Source of the DNA: Archilochus colubris
Lineage: Eukaryota; Chordata; Aves; Apodiformes; Trochilidae
NCBI GenBank assembly: GCA_023079485.1
Contig: CM041085.1
Location: forward strand, 28,381,121 to 28,445,120
Length of the DNA stretch: 64,000 nucleotides
Direction of reading: 5' to 3'
Positions 13,774 through 27,000 of the stretch are shown piece after piece (the first letter of the stretch is position 1; each line of letters opens with the position of its first letter). The position numbers and the translations under genes are program-made. Under the pieces are notes generated by a model. That model had not been told where the DNA came from. It made no database searches and saw only the letters and a list, made by a program, of their open reading frames with translations.

Positions 13774-14599
13774 GGAGGTCCACAGGTAATTGTATCACAT
13801 TAGGGAGTGGAAGAATCTTGTGGTATGGCACAACACAATATCTCAATCTAAACACTTAAACAGAAGATTAAATGATATGCAACATGATCAAACCAGTATT
13901 TCTCCATCTTCTAGGCACCAATGATTAATTTAAAATAAACTTTAATAAATTGAAAAAATAATATAGTCCGTTAACTTGTTTGTTGCACTGTCTTTAAATG
14001 AAACAGCACTTTGAAAGTCACAAATAAAAAAAGCAGCACTTTCTCTTAATACCAACACCACTGTAACACATACTGTAGCGTGGCATGCAAATCCATATCT
14101 GCAGTGTTTTTTTACCTTTTTTCTTTTGAATTAACAAATGGAATGGTAATTTTCTATCTCAAATATTAGTAGCATAACATGTAAGTGCAATCATTCTGGC
14201 CACAAATGTGGTAAGCCTTAACAAGTGTGTATTACAAGAGCATAGAACACAGAGCATGACACTTACATCCAAGAACCTTTCTTTTATACTGTACATGGTG
14301 TTTGTCACAGGCTGACTTCCAACTTGTTGTACCCAAGTTTCAGGAAACGGGATTTTTTACTGTTTCTGGTCTTGCTTAAAAAGAAAATGCAGTCACCATC
14401 AAAGCACGAGCACTAATAACCTGGTCAAAAAAATGCCATGGCTCCATTGAAAAAATTACTTGTCTTAGTAGACTCCATTACGTGATAAAGTTCCCACTAT
14501 AGGCATGTTAGGAGTCTTACAGTGGTACTGCAGTGTCATTCCTGTTAGGAAGAGATTTGTAGAGACACCAAGAAACAGTGCAATGTTGAAAAAAGTTGT
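13768..14599 (-). other. ZDHHC14: ZDHHC14 3'UTR (minimum extent, inferred)
   Basis: This is transcribed sequence downstream of the stop codon, with no open frame of note. The lower limit given is the first AATAAA on the minus strand (13768-13773). A stronger candidate further on (11921-11926) would extend the UTR to about 2.7 kb. Extent is inferred only. No transcript evidence is available here. Confidence 0.6.
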
Positions 14600-15001
14600 T
14601 CAAACTGAGCTAAGCTTCACGAGACCACGTACTGAGTCTTCATGCAATGAATCCTGGCTGGCTAGACTCAGGACGTGCATTGTATGGCTGTGTGTAATAG
14701 GACTCCCACTTGGCAGCATCCCAGGGGGTGATGGAGCTTCTTCAGGAGTGAGAAACTGATGACCTTCGTGTTCATCTTTTAATGGCATCATGTCTGTCAA
14801 ACCTGTATCTGATGTGAGATTTGGCATAGAAGATGGTGGTGTTGGTTGCCCTAGAGTGAGAGATGCACAAGGCCCACTGATAGTAGTCTTTCCTGGTAAA
14901 GGTAGCTCTTCACTATTTATGCTTGGCTCACTCTGTAGTAGGGGGGTGGCAGCAGCCTGCAAAACGAATTTAGTGCTCTGAATGCACTGATCTTGGTCAC
15001 A
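14600..15001 (-). CDS. ZDHHC14: ZDHHC14 exon 9: C-terminal tail and stop
   Basis: This is the terminal coding exon of 402 bases: 133 residues and TGA at 14600-14602. It starts [20 protein letters not shown] after a CTACAG acceptor (15002-15007), in phase 0 with exon 8. The tail is Ser/Pro/Thr-rich and probably disordered. It has conserved islands ([40 protein letters not shown]) and ends [13 protein letters not shown]. The last residues fit a class I PDZ ligand (S-S-V). In mammals the ZDHHC14 tail binds PDZ domains of PSD93. The stretches between islands diverge from mammals, as expected for a disordered tail. Confidence 0.97.
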   Translation of the reverse strand, partial: CDQDQCIQSTKFVLQAAATPLLQSEPSINSEELPLPGKTTISGPCASLTLGQPTPPSSMPNLTSDTGLTDMMPLKDEHEGHQFLTPEEAPSPPGMLPSGSPITHSHTMHVLSLASQDSLHEDSVRGLVKLSSV

Positions 15002-18000
15002 CTGTAGAATGGAAGGGTGTCAAAATCATATAAGGCAAACAAAACAGAAAAAAAGGGAGGATATGGATAAAAAGGTATGAAAAAGAATGGGATGTGAAGA
15101 GAAAAAAGAAAGCCATTAGTATCATTCCATGGTTAGCCACCCAAAAATCCCATTGCATGCTACCCAGAGGTAAAAAACCCCAACATGCATAACTGATCCA
15201 GTGCTTTGATTTACTATTAAGGTAAACTCTGATAAACATTTACAGTTTCACTTAAGGGTTTGGGTAGCCTCCAAAAAAGGTATTTTGAGAATACTGTAAT
15301 TAAAATATGTGGCTTCTTTGTATCTGAAGCCTAGCTGCACAATCTATGTGTAAGGAACTGCATCAGGCACCTCAAAACCTCCCTCCCTCCAAGGGAGATT
15401 TTAGTGTGGAATTCCCTTCCACACTACTCATTTTAGCCTAGAAGAGCTAGCAGTCCAGAGAGATGTCCGAAGGCAAAATCAAAGCACGTTTCCATGTTCA
15501 AAAATACCGTACATCTTTTTTTAGTTGGTTTTCACATGTAGGAAAATTAAGGTGCTACAGTAGTTTTCCAGAACAAGAATTCCTTTGATGCAGTTGGTTT
15601 TATGAAGATATAGCTGGCAATGCAATCTCTATGAGCAGAAATTTCCTTCTCTCCCAGTTTAATACATAATGATGCACTCTATAGAATATATTAGAATATA
15701 TTATACTACACTGAGTACTCCAGAGGATGTGTAGAAATTATGCAGTACTGATTGCATTCATCTGATATCAACTTGATTCTTTTCATGCTGTTTCTCCATT
15801 AATTGAATCTTCACAATGTGAAGAATCAAGGTACAAACCAACAAGGTTTCTGGCAAGCAGTTTCACAATAACAAGCCAAATTAAGCATTATATAAATCCA
15901 GTTAAGCTCAGCAAGCATTTCCAGGAACACTCTTGGCTCTACATCATTCCTAAGAACTGTTTATATGCAAAATTATCATTCATTCCTGGAGATGACAACA
16001 CAGGCAGGAGTTTCAATAAGGTCCAGCTAGCTAAGTGGGAAGTGGATCTTCTGCCAAATTAAGTTTCTTTAACACAAACTGACATGATTTCTGAGAGCTT
16101 CCAAGGACAATCTATATTTAATTCATAGCCAGATCAGTTACAGCGTCTGCAGATTTTCAAAATCCTGTTAGATTCATTTGCTATACTACTGATCTGCTGT
16201 GCAAGAGAAACACTACAGTCAATGAATACAACTATAAATCCAATACAGCAAAGAAAATCTGGAATCAAGCAAGCTGAATAAAAAAACATATCCAGAGAGA
16301 AGAGAGAAGGCATGCCTATTCACTGTTGATATTTCAAGGATTCTGCTGAAGCAAGATTTCCAGTTTTAAGACTGACTTCTTCGATGTACATCAAATTACT
16401 GAAAAATATTACAAAATCAACATCTCTTCAAGATACCACCAATCATAACTATTGCTACTAACAGCAGTTCCTTAAAATGCCCATTTGAGTTGAATAAGCC
16501 ACTGTTACATACTCTATGCAAACTCATGGAAAAGTCTTTTGTTTCTTTTACTGTATGCTTCATCTGATATTTTCAGGTCCTCCAATTCCACCACCAAATA
16601 GCTTAATGATGGATACACACACGTGCTGTTCAGGAGCCGTGCAAGTACACTACTTTTATAAAATGCTACCTATCTACTGTGACCACATCTAAGCTGCTTA
16701 GGACTGTCAGACCAATTCCTTTTTTAAAGGCATAAGTCTAATCCTTACTCAGTTATGTATTTTCCAACACTTAGGCTTTCAGAAAGATAAATGCACTGGC
16801 CTCCTGTTACATAAATTGAGTTCATCTACATTGCAAGTCATTTTTTCCCTCCAAAATGATGAACAGCCCAAGCCAAATCATGAAGTGTATCTGTATCATT
16901 TCAGGGGGATTACTCACATGCTTAAAGCCAAAACTTTGCCTAAGTACCTTACTAAGAGGAACACTGTCAGCATCTTTTAAAGTCAAGGTTTCAATTAATA
17001 ACTCAGTGTGAATAATTCACTCTTAATTAATATACTGATATTCACAATTGCTCGTTTCTATTAAACTATAACCCTTCAAGCAACCTTACTATGCAGACAT
17101 TAAAAATCTGTTAACAGAATGCTCACATTTCAAAAAGACCAACAAAATTCATCTTTTCCCAGAAGCAGGTAGCAGAAGAGTATGTTAAATAATAAAAGAA
17201 ATGCCTATAACCACTGGGGTACTTTGAAAACAAATAATGTTATAGCAGCTGACTTACTGCTTTTGTGAAGCTTCAGCTCTGCTCTTCAAAAAGAAATCAT
17301 TAATGTGTTCCAGGCAATACAAGTACACAGTTTTAAATTAGCTGAAGGTAATTTACTTGAACTCATTGTACAGTTAGAATTTATTTTCTTCTTACTGAAC
17401 TGTAGTGCATTTAAGCTGCATCAATACTGAAAAGATAAAAGTAGCCTCATAAAGCTCCATTAAAGTGTTATGAAACTTCTCCAGGTGCTCTATATCTCAT
17501 CTTCATTTTCCATGCATTTGCCATTCCCTAAAGCCCCTCCTTTTACTCAGATACATTTCAGGTTTCTTTTTTTTTCTGTTTAACAATGATCAATATGAAG
17601 TTTCTTAGGAAGATACAGACTGTAAACAGCTTTCAAAAGTGAACTAGAGTGGGGTTTATACTAGAAAATGTAGTGAAGCTCTCAAAATTAAATTAGACTA
17701 TTCTTTAGTCTAAACAGCAAAAAAAACCTAAAGAAGGAAATCAGATTTGTTTATGGGGTCGCCATGTGGTTTTTCCCTGATTCTGTAGTTCCCTCTTAAA
17801 TAAATCAAATTTAAGGCCAGATGTCTTAACAGTTATTAATCACATTAATTATTCAATAGCTGAACTTCAAATGAAATTTTTAAAGCCTACGATTATAACA
17901 AAAAGGAAACCAGCACTGAAATCTACAAAGCTAAAAAGCTACTCTAGATATTATTCAACCAGGGCCTTCTTACTTATATTTACTAATTTTATTTTCCACT

Positions 18001-21000
18001 TAGAATTTCCACTGTTACAGAGGAACAGCAGATTCTAAAGGTAAGACAAGTTTAATAATTTCTAAAAATACAGAAGTACAACTGTGTATGTGCACAGAAA
18101 TTTTTAGCCATCTCCATAAATATTTTCACAATAAAAAGGCACAAATTAAAGCAAGTAAGGCAAACCCTAAAGTTGTGTTTATTTCACAAATAATAAATAC
18201 AAACAACTAAGAAACAATATTTTGAATTTTTTTCTGAAGAAAATCTGTTCTTTTCTAAGCTAAACAAAACATACATGTTAACATAGTTGTTGTACATGGC
18301 AATATACTTTTCACATTTCTAATGCCAAAGCTAGAGATTATATAATTTGATTTAACTTTGTTAAAAATTTTCTAAATACTAGTAACATGAAAGAATTGTT
18401 ACAGCTCTCAGAAGACAGATAAAGGAAGGTTGGGTTAAGTTATCTCAGCATCTCAGAATAAAATACTAACGACAAAAATTCAGATGTGACTTATGGCACT
18501 AAGTGTCCTAATGAAAATTCTTTATCAACCTTGACTGTAATAATGATGGCTTGATAAGTGTCCTAAGTTCCATTTTGGGCAATGATAATCTATATTTGTG
18601 AAGTATCACAGTAAATATAAAAGGAAACGCACTCAGAAGTCTTCCAGCCAAGTGAGGCTCCTATTCTTCCTGATCTTTTCAATGTGATGGCAGAAATAGA
18701 TAATCCTAATGATGAGAATATGAAAAGCAAAGGAGAAACCATGCTGGGATGGTCAGAATTAATGTTCCCTGGATAAACTGTATTCCTGCTTCCAGATCAG
18801 TGCTAGAAATACTGATATGAACACCAGAAAGAGGACTTTGCTGCATGTCTCACTGGTAACAAAAGCTGCATGTGCACTACTACGGTTTTACAACTTTCAT
18901 GTGTGAGAAAGGAAGAGCTGAAGATAAGGGAATTTGTCACATGAGGAACTATCTGAGGACTGAGGAAGCAAGGCCCAAAATCCACGAGTCCAACCAAATT
19001 TCTTAAAAACAAAGACAAACTTGTCCTGACACAGAGGCAGACAGAAGTAAAAACTTTCACTTTATAAGGCATTAGAGAATTCCTAGAGACAGCTTAGAAA
19101 AATAAAGCAAACTAATTCCTCTAAAAAACAAGCTCATGGAGTGAAATACTTTTGATGTTTCTTCATAGTAGATTATTAAATAACAAAGATCCTGTAACAA
19201 AACCCAAGAATCCGTCCATGTTTTTAAGAGAAAACAAAGTACTATACAAATGCAGATGCTGGTAATGGTAGCTGATGGGATTATAGTGAAATAATTTTCC
19301 ATAATGCAAAGAAAATAAACCATAAATGAAAGAGAAAGAAATAATAAGATGCAGGCAAAATTGGGTAAGATGCTGTGTTCCATGAGAAAAAGAAATAATT
19401 CTTAACAATGAGAAGAGAGATGTTGGGACAATCAAACTACTGAACAGCTTGTAAAAAATAATCAGCCATGAACAGCAATAGGGAAATACTTCAGAGATTT
19501 CAGATCTACAGATCATTAAGCTCCAAGTGACCTTGCTTGTCATTTGGATAAGGACACTAAGAAGCTGGCTAATTAATTTACCAGATTAATTTTAAATTAT
19601 ATTGAAAAAGAGATTCAAAACATTGGGAACGGACCAGAAGAAAAATTATTCTGCTTCCAGCCTTCAAAAAAGTAAACAAAACTTCAGCTCCTATTAAATA
19701 AATGAGGTAATAAGAAGAGAACAGGAGAAAAATCTCTTTTATAAAGATCTTAATGAAATAAAATCATATCATGAGCCTATGAAGCACTGACTACAGCAAA
19801 ACCCCTGATTCTTAGATTGTGAAAAACTGAGTCATTAGCATGAGCAGAGTATCTGCTACCTGAAATATTTTAAGTCTCAAAGGCAAGATAACCACAAAAG
19901 CTGTGGTAGAGTCCCAGAAAGGATATCCTGAATAAGACAATGTATTGCACAGAAAACAACTGGCAAATATAAACTTAGCCTGATATTTGGTTTGAGGTTA
20001 AATGCGAAAGTGATGTTATGCTAAATGACATTAAAATAAATTGAAGTAAAATATATTATTAAGCAATCTAGAGAGACTTAAAGGACAGTCAGAGATTAGT
20101 TGGGTGAGGTACAAGAATTCTATTTAGAAAGACACAAGTCACTGAATAAAAGATTTGAGGAAAGGAAAGGGAAGGAAGAGAAGAAAAAGCAAGAGAGAAG
20201 GAACAAGAGAAGACAAGCATGACAGAAGATGCTAATTAAAATCTTCCTTAAGTATCAATGGACAGGAGAGATTTTGCAGCACACTGCATGGATTAAGCAG
20301 TATAACATCCAGACATGACAAATCAATGTAGAGACAAGAAGATAAAGTGTGTCTGGAATAAGATCCAGGGAGACACACCATTAAACTATATTAGCATACA
20401 CTTCAGATTTCTAATAAATTATTTCCTGTATTCAAAAGAGTTAAGCTTGCTAAAAAAGTGAATTTTTCTCTGATGCTGCATCAGTGGCTAAACTGCCATT
20501 TAAAAAGTATGGACTGGTATCTAAACCTACCCTTAAGTTAAGGAATTTAACTTTTCCTGTATTTTTCTGAAACCGTAATAATACAAGCTGCAGATATCAC
20601 CTTCAAATTCGCCAGGTATTTGTGGCCCACTTGCCTCAGCTCCAAGAAAGTGTTTTTCCTTTTATGCCTGATTTATTCCCCCCCCCCCCCAAGAGATATG
20701 CAACCTTCCAGAAGGGAAAACTGAATCATATTCCATCTTTTGTTTAACCTTTGTCAATGAGAATATGAAGTAAAAGGGAAACCTTTCCTTCCAAAGACCT
20801 TCCCTCTACTGTTTTGCTTCCACTGGGGTCCTGGGCTTGAGGTAGTTTACTATTTAAACCATCAATCACCAAAGGGTATTTTGATGTTTGCATCTGAACT
20901 TATAGCAAGAGGGAATCTACACAATTGTGCAGAGCCTCATCCTCTAAGAACAACCAAAAAAAAAAAAAAAAAAAAAAAAAAAGCAAAAAAACACCCCCCA

Positions 21001-24000
21001 CCCCAAAAAAAACCCAAAAACCAAAAAACCCAAAAGCCAAATGCCTTGTTCTACCTCTGTCATAAAAGTGTTCCCTGCTGCCTTTCACTCAAGAAGTTTC
21101 AGTGGTCTTTTTCAGGGGAGAACAAGTCCATGGTTGGTGTTTCCACAGGTGCTCCTGTTCAGAAACTTCCTCAGGAGAATCTAAGATGGGATACTAGGAC
21201 GACAGCTGACAGAAAGAGCTACTGTAAAGCCTGGAAAAGTACTAAGGGTCACTTCACAAGACAAAGGTTTAAGCAGACTCATGAAGTTTTACTTTATTAC
21301 TTCTGTCTAATTTTCAATAAGAACAGGAAATCTGGTAACTAAACAGAACGGTTGAAAATAACTAGGCTAGCAGTAAGGTGAATTAACTGGGTAGAAAAAG
21401 AAGAAAGTTTGAGATCTTAAATGAGTAATGAAGGAATTATATTTTGTTTGCTCTTTTATGAGATAAGAGTGACTGGAATCTGAAAATAGAGATTCTACTC
21501 AGAAGCACAAAAACAGAAAAAGGGAAACATGCAGCATGAGCAGATCAGAGGCCAAGTTATGCCCCACTGCACTGTTGCCAGCAGGAAATGGATTTCTTAT
21601 GCTTCAAACAACTCAGGAAAGAATGCAAGATTTTTAAACAGGGAAGAGAAAATAATGCTAGAGAAACTGGAAAACTAGGCAAGTCTTTAACAGTCTGCAA
21701 TAAAACTTAAGGGAGAAATTTTAATGCTGATAACCAGCTGCCACTAGAAGCCAATTGGTCTTGGATATAGACCTACAGTAATACCCTGAGAAAAAAAGAT
21801 TAAAAATGGCTCAAAGTCTTAACAAGATAGTCCTCCACACTGAACACAACCCACTACATTTTTCAAGCATTCACTTTCAAGCAAGCTCAAATTATTGAAA
21901 AATGTGCATATTTAAGGGTATTACACTCTAAAACTATAACAGTTACCTGTTGGACTTTAAGTAATACCATAACAAATTTCATCATTTCCAGAGACCAATT
22001 TAGTAAATATTATATCAAACTGGCACAAGATTTTCTCGTTAGTATCTAGTAACAATTTTAGCACGTCCTTATAATGCAAGTATAATTCTTATAATGTTAG
22101 GATAATTTAATACCAAGGATCTTATTGTGGGTCAATGGGCCTCAAGAATAAGAAAACTTGAGAGGGTCAGAAAGTTTGGGTAATGCTTGAAAGAACTCAA
22201 GCTGTTTCTAATGACTGTTATCTCTCTTTCCTTTTTTTTCAAACTCTTTTCTCTTTTCAGAGTTAAATATTTTTTTGAGTAAAATTTGCACAGACCATTA
22301 TATTGTTCTGCACAATGCACCTCACAGAAGATTCAGAGTTAATGCTGTTTCTCCAATATATTTTCTCACTAAGGAGAATAACAAATCTTCTATTTAATCC
22401 TGAAAGTAATAAATACAGACAGATTAGGAACTACAGCAAATTTTTATACCAGTTTAAAACTCATCTGTCTGAGAAGTATAAGTCTTTTCTTTTCATTCAA
22501 AAGAAAGACTGAATTCTGTGAGAGGCCTTGTGGCCTCCTCTTTTTTTAGTAGAGGGAAGGTGTCATTAACTCATGGCTTTGACTGGAGTCTTAGAACCCA
22601 AGAAATATGAAGATATTTTATAAGGGCATGTAGCAACAGGACAAAGGGTAATGGCTTTAAACTGGAGAAGGTAGATTTAGGTTAGACATTGGAAAGAAAT
22701 TTTTTAGTGTTAGGGTGGGGAGACACTGGACCTGGTTGTCCAGGGAAGTTGTGGCTGCCCCCTCCCTTGAATTGTTCAAGGCCAGGTCGGATGGGGCTTT
22801 GATCAACCTGGTCTAGTGAGAGGTATCTCTGCCCATGCAGGTGGCTTGGAACTAGATGATCTTTAAGGTCCCTTCCAACCCAAACCATTCTGTGATTCTA
22901 TGATATGTGGTTAACAATTCAGAAACAGGCACATATGTAAGATGCTTGCCTTTGGAAAAAGATTTCTTTCCAGTTATTCTCTTCTTCTTGGCACTGGAAA
23001 TCGTATCTTCCATTATGATAGCCAATGCTACCAGCAAAAATAATAAGTAAAAACTATTGGCACAGTTTCAAAGATGTTTAAAAAGCTTTTGTTGTAACAA
23101 TCCAGTTGCCATTTTTTGTTCATTGGAAGTTCAGTGTCCTCCTGCTCTTTCTTCAACACACTTCTCCCCTAAAAACTCCTCTTTGTTCATCTTTGCTTTT
23201 TAAAACACATTAAGTCTATGTGAAGCAGTAGTGTACAAGCAAAGAAGGAAGTAAGAGTATGAAGAAAGTGCCATATAAAATGTTAGCTGAAAAATGATGA
23301 ACCAGAGCAAGTCCATGATACTTCAATATTCCAGTTCAAAACACAGCAGGTGTCAACAGTACAAGTCAAAATGTCAATATATTCAACAAATGATGTGTAG
23401 AAAAGCCTCTCTTTTTTTTAGAATCCATGAACAATAACTATTACACTGTGTGAAACATACATTAAAAAGAGCCTTGTTTTGTTTTGTTTTTTTCTTTACT
23501 CTTAATAAAGTCATTCCACCCAGAGTGTCAGCTGTATCCAGTTAGTTATTACTTGATTAGTTCACATGAAAGTGGAGAAGGAAAACATTCACAGGAATCT
23601 TGATGAACAACACTATGGGATGATTCCTACCATGTTGCTCTGAGATTGTGTGGCCCCATACATAGTAATGCCATTTGATGGTCCTGCTAATTGCGGTGTA
23701 TCAGGTTGTATAAATCCTCTTCTGTCAATTAAGCTATGGGATAATCAACATAAAGAAAAAGGGTAAGAGATAAGTCTGAGCAATAGCAACCTCCTCTCAA
23801 TAAAAAGAAAGTGAAAAAATCTCTATCATACAGCACCTTAATATCTCACCAGTACCTTCAAATGTACCCTTCTATGACAAGACTTCATTTCTACTCATCA
23901 AAATGGTCAGTTTTCTTGTAATACTCCCTGGCATGTAGGCTACTGCTCCTTTTCTGAATTTTCATCATAGACAAAAGATTTCTGAAGCTGACCCGCAGGC

Positions 24001-27000
24001 ATCACAAAAATAATAATTAAAAAAGTACAGGTCTGAAAATACATTACAAAAAAGACCAGTGCACTCTGAATAAGTATCTGTTGAAGGGAGGGAGGGAGGG
24101 AGGGAGGAAAGGGAGGAAGGGAGGAAGGGAGGAAGGGAGGAAAGGGAGGAAGGAGGAAGGGAGGAAGGGAGGAAGGGAGGAAGGGAGGAAGGGAGGAAGG
24201 GAGGAAGGGAGGAAGGGGGAGGAAGGGAGGAAGGAGGAAGGGAGGAAGGGAGGGAGGGAGGAAGGAAGGGAAGGAAGGAAGGAAGGAAGGAAGGAAGGAA
24301 GGAAGGAAGGAAGGAAGGAAGGAAGGAAGGAAGGAAGGAAGGAAGGAAGGAAGGAAGGAAGGAAGGAAGGAAGGAAGGAAGGAAGGAAGGAAGGAAGGAA
24401 GGAAGGGAGGGAGGGAGGGAGGGAGGGAGGGAGGGAGGGAGGGAGGGAGGGAGGAGGAGGGGAGGGAGGGAGGGAGGGAGGAGGGAGGGAGGAGGGGGAG
24501 GGAGGGAGGGAGGGAGGGAGGGAGGGAGGGAGGGAGGGAGGAAGGAAGGAAGGAAGGAAGGAAGGAAGGAAGGAAGGAAGGAAGGAAGGAAGGAAGGAAG
24601 GAAGGAAGGAAGGAAGGAAGGAAGGAAGGAAGGAAGGAAGGAAGGAAGGAAGGAAGGAAGGAAGGAAGGAAGGAAGGAAGGAAGGAAGGAAGGAAGGAAG
24701 GAAGGAAGGAAGGAAGGAAGGAAGGAAGGAAGGAAGGAAGGAAGGAAGGAAGGAAGGAAGGAAGGAAGGAAGGAAGGAAGGAAGGAAGGAAGGAAGGAAG
24801 GAAGGAAGGAAGGAAGGAAGGAAGGAAGGAAGGAAGGAAGGAAGGAAGGAAGGAAGGAAGGAAGGAAGGAAGGAAGGAAGGAAGGAAGGAAGGAAGGAAG
24901 GAAGGAAGGGAAGGAAGGAAGGGAAGGAAGGAAGGAAGGAAGGAAGGAAGGAAGGAAGGGGAAGGAAGGAAGGGGAAGGAAGGAAGGAAGGAAGGAAGGA
25001 AGGAAGGAAGGAAGGAAGGAAGGAAGGAAGGAAGGAAGGAAGGAAGGAAGGAAGGAAGGAAGGAAGGAAGGAAGGAAGGAAGGAAGGAAGGAAGGAAAGG
25101 AAGGAAGGAAGGAAGGAAGGGAAGGAAGGAAGGAAGGAAGGAAGGAAGGAAGGAAGGAAGGAAGGAAGGAAGGAAGGAAGGAAGGAAGGAAGGAAGGAAG
25201 GAAGGAAGGAAGGAAGGAAGGAAGGAAGGAAGGAAGGAAGGAAGGAAGGAAGGAAGGAAGGAAGGAAGGAAGGAAGGAAGGAAGGAAGGAAGGAAGGAAG
25301 GAAGGAAGGAAGGAAGAAGGAAGGAAGGGAGGGAGGGAGGGAGGGAGGGAGGGAGGGAGGGAGGGAGGGAGGCAGGGAGGGAGGGAGGGAGGAAGGCAGG
25401 AAGGGAGGGAGGAAGGAAGGCAGGAAGGGAGGGAGGAAGGAAGGCAGGAAGGCAGGAAGGCTTGCTTAGACAATTTATTTGCCAGGTGTTTCATGACAGC
25501 TACCTAACACTGTTCATGGTGCTCTTCTACTCTCACCAAAGTGATGCATTTATAGATGAAAATAGAAAAAATTAAGAAAATGTTTCATGGAGAAATTAAA
25601 TTTAAAAATCTATCTCAATTATATTTAAAAAAATAGAATGGAATAATCTGACCTAGCTAAAGATTTTCCTACAACTACACATACAATTCCACTCTCAATT
25701 TGAGTACTATAAACTGCACTTAGGCTCTGGTAGTCAACACTCAGAAAAAACTGAATATACAGACAAGGTACTATACAGGTGTATTAGCTCATATCACTTC
25801 CATACAAAATATGAAGAAAATGTCTCAGCTGTGTATGCTTCAGTTCATTCAAATGATACGTAGTTTTCAACTATAGTTCCATAAATTTTTAATCATAGGC
25901 CTTTTCTTTCCCCTGTGACTGGAACAATGTTATTTCCTATCTGGAAAATTAGAATTTTTTCCACAGGATATAAAATTTTAAGAGGAGGCTTTACAGTTCT
26001 GTTGCTAAGACACAATAACCAAGAATGCCTTAAAATACCAAGATCTAAAGTTAGCAAAGAACTAGGTTTATTTGCTCATTTATGGGACATCTACATTTTC
26101 TTAGGGTCAAAATTATTTCAATTTTAAAAGATAAGAACAGGATGCATTGAAAAAACTAAGGCATTTCCCCTCTCAAATGTCAGAGAGGTTTCTACCACTG
26201 GGACCATTTTACATTTTCTTCATGAAGTTTTTATGTACATTCAAAACACTTAGAAATCCATGCGAGGTTACAGTCTGCCATATTGAAAGCACTCCTTCAA
26301 AAACAGATACTTTAAAACAGGTATATAATTTATTAGAAGAGTAGTTAGACCTATGCTGATATCAATGGATGAATTTAAGATCTGAATATTAATGTTAGAA
26401 TACACAAAATACATTCTGAATTTGCCAGCATAGGCTTAAAATGAGCAGCATGATCTTAAACAGGAGTGATAAAAGTATGGATTGTTGACAGATCCTCTCT
26501 TAATCTGCATTCCATTCTCAGAGACATTTGAACATTATGAATTTTAAGATGTAATTGCTTCTAAACCACTTTACCAGAATTAAGGAAAAAAATCAAAATA
26601 GAGTGACTTAGGATACAACTGAGATTAAAAATTCAAAAAAAGCAAGGTTATAATTCACAGTCAACAGATTTTTACCATTGGTCACAAAATATATCCCTGT
26701 GGCATATAAGTAAGTTATGTTGCTATATGGAATTTAGGAAAAAGTGTACAAACTGTTAAAACACAAGACCCAACTTTAATCTGGTCTATTTTGTGCTGCT
26801 ACTTGTATCAAGCTAAGCTGCTATTTCAGGCACTGAAAAGCATTATGGAGTTTCAATGACTATTTCCATTTGGAGTCAAGCAAAAGAATTTGAACCATGG
26901 AATTGAGTTTTAATGTTAAATATGTTTATGAAAAGCTTCAGGCAGGAAGCTGAGACAGGATTACTCTTTCTCACTCCAGGGATTAGTGTTAAACCAGTAC

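Larger units (their letters stand above)
15002..23630 (-). other. ZDHHC14: ZDHHC14 intron 8
   Basis: An 8.6 kb GT-AG intron. It contains an antisense CR1 fragment (22625-22904), a run of 13 C (20678-20690) and an A-rich/C-rich low-complexity stretch (20956-21040). No exon is recognised. Confidence 0.85.

Noticed and set aside
14505..14981. Plus-strand frames over exon 9
   Set aside because: They are antisense shadows of the ZDHHC14 last exon, which is confirmed by homology and phase.
19163..19543. 126-codon hydrophobic minus-strand frame in intron 8
   Set aside because: Leu/Phe/Ile/Ser-rich translation typical of T-rich intron sequence. Two overlapping frames look equally 'membrane-like'.
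20881..21342. 153-codon plus-strand frame
   Set aside because: Its open length depends on a run of A (poly-lysine) and adjoining low-complexity A/C sequence. No domain and no splice context.
23965..25494. Very long open frames on both strands (over 460 and 500 codons)
   Set aside because: They are translations of the GGAA/GGGA microsatellite, which lacks stop codons in several frames. The products are simple Lys/Glu/Gly/Arg or Phe/Leu/Pro/Ser repeats, not genes.
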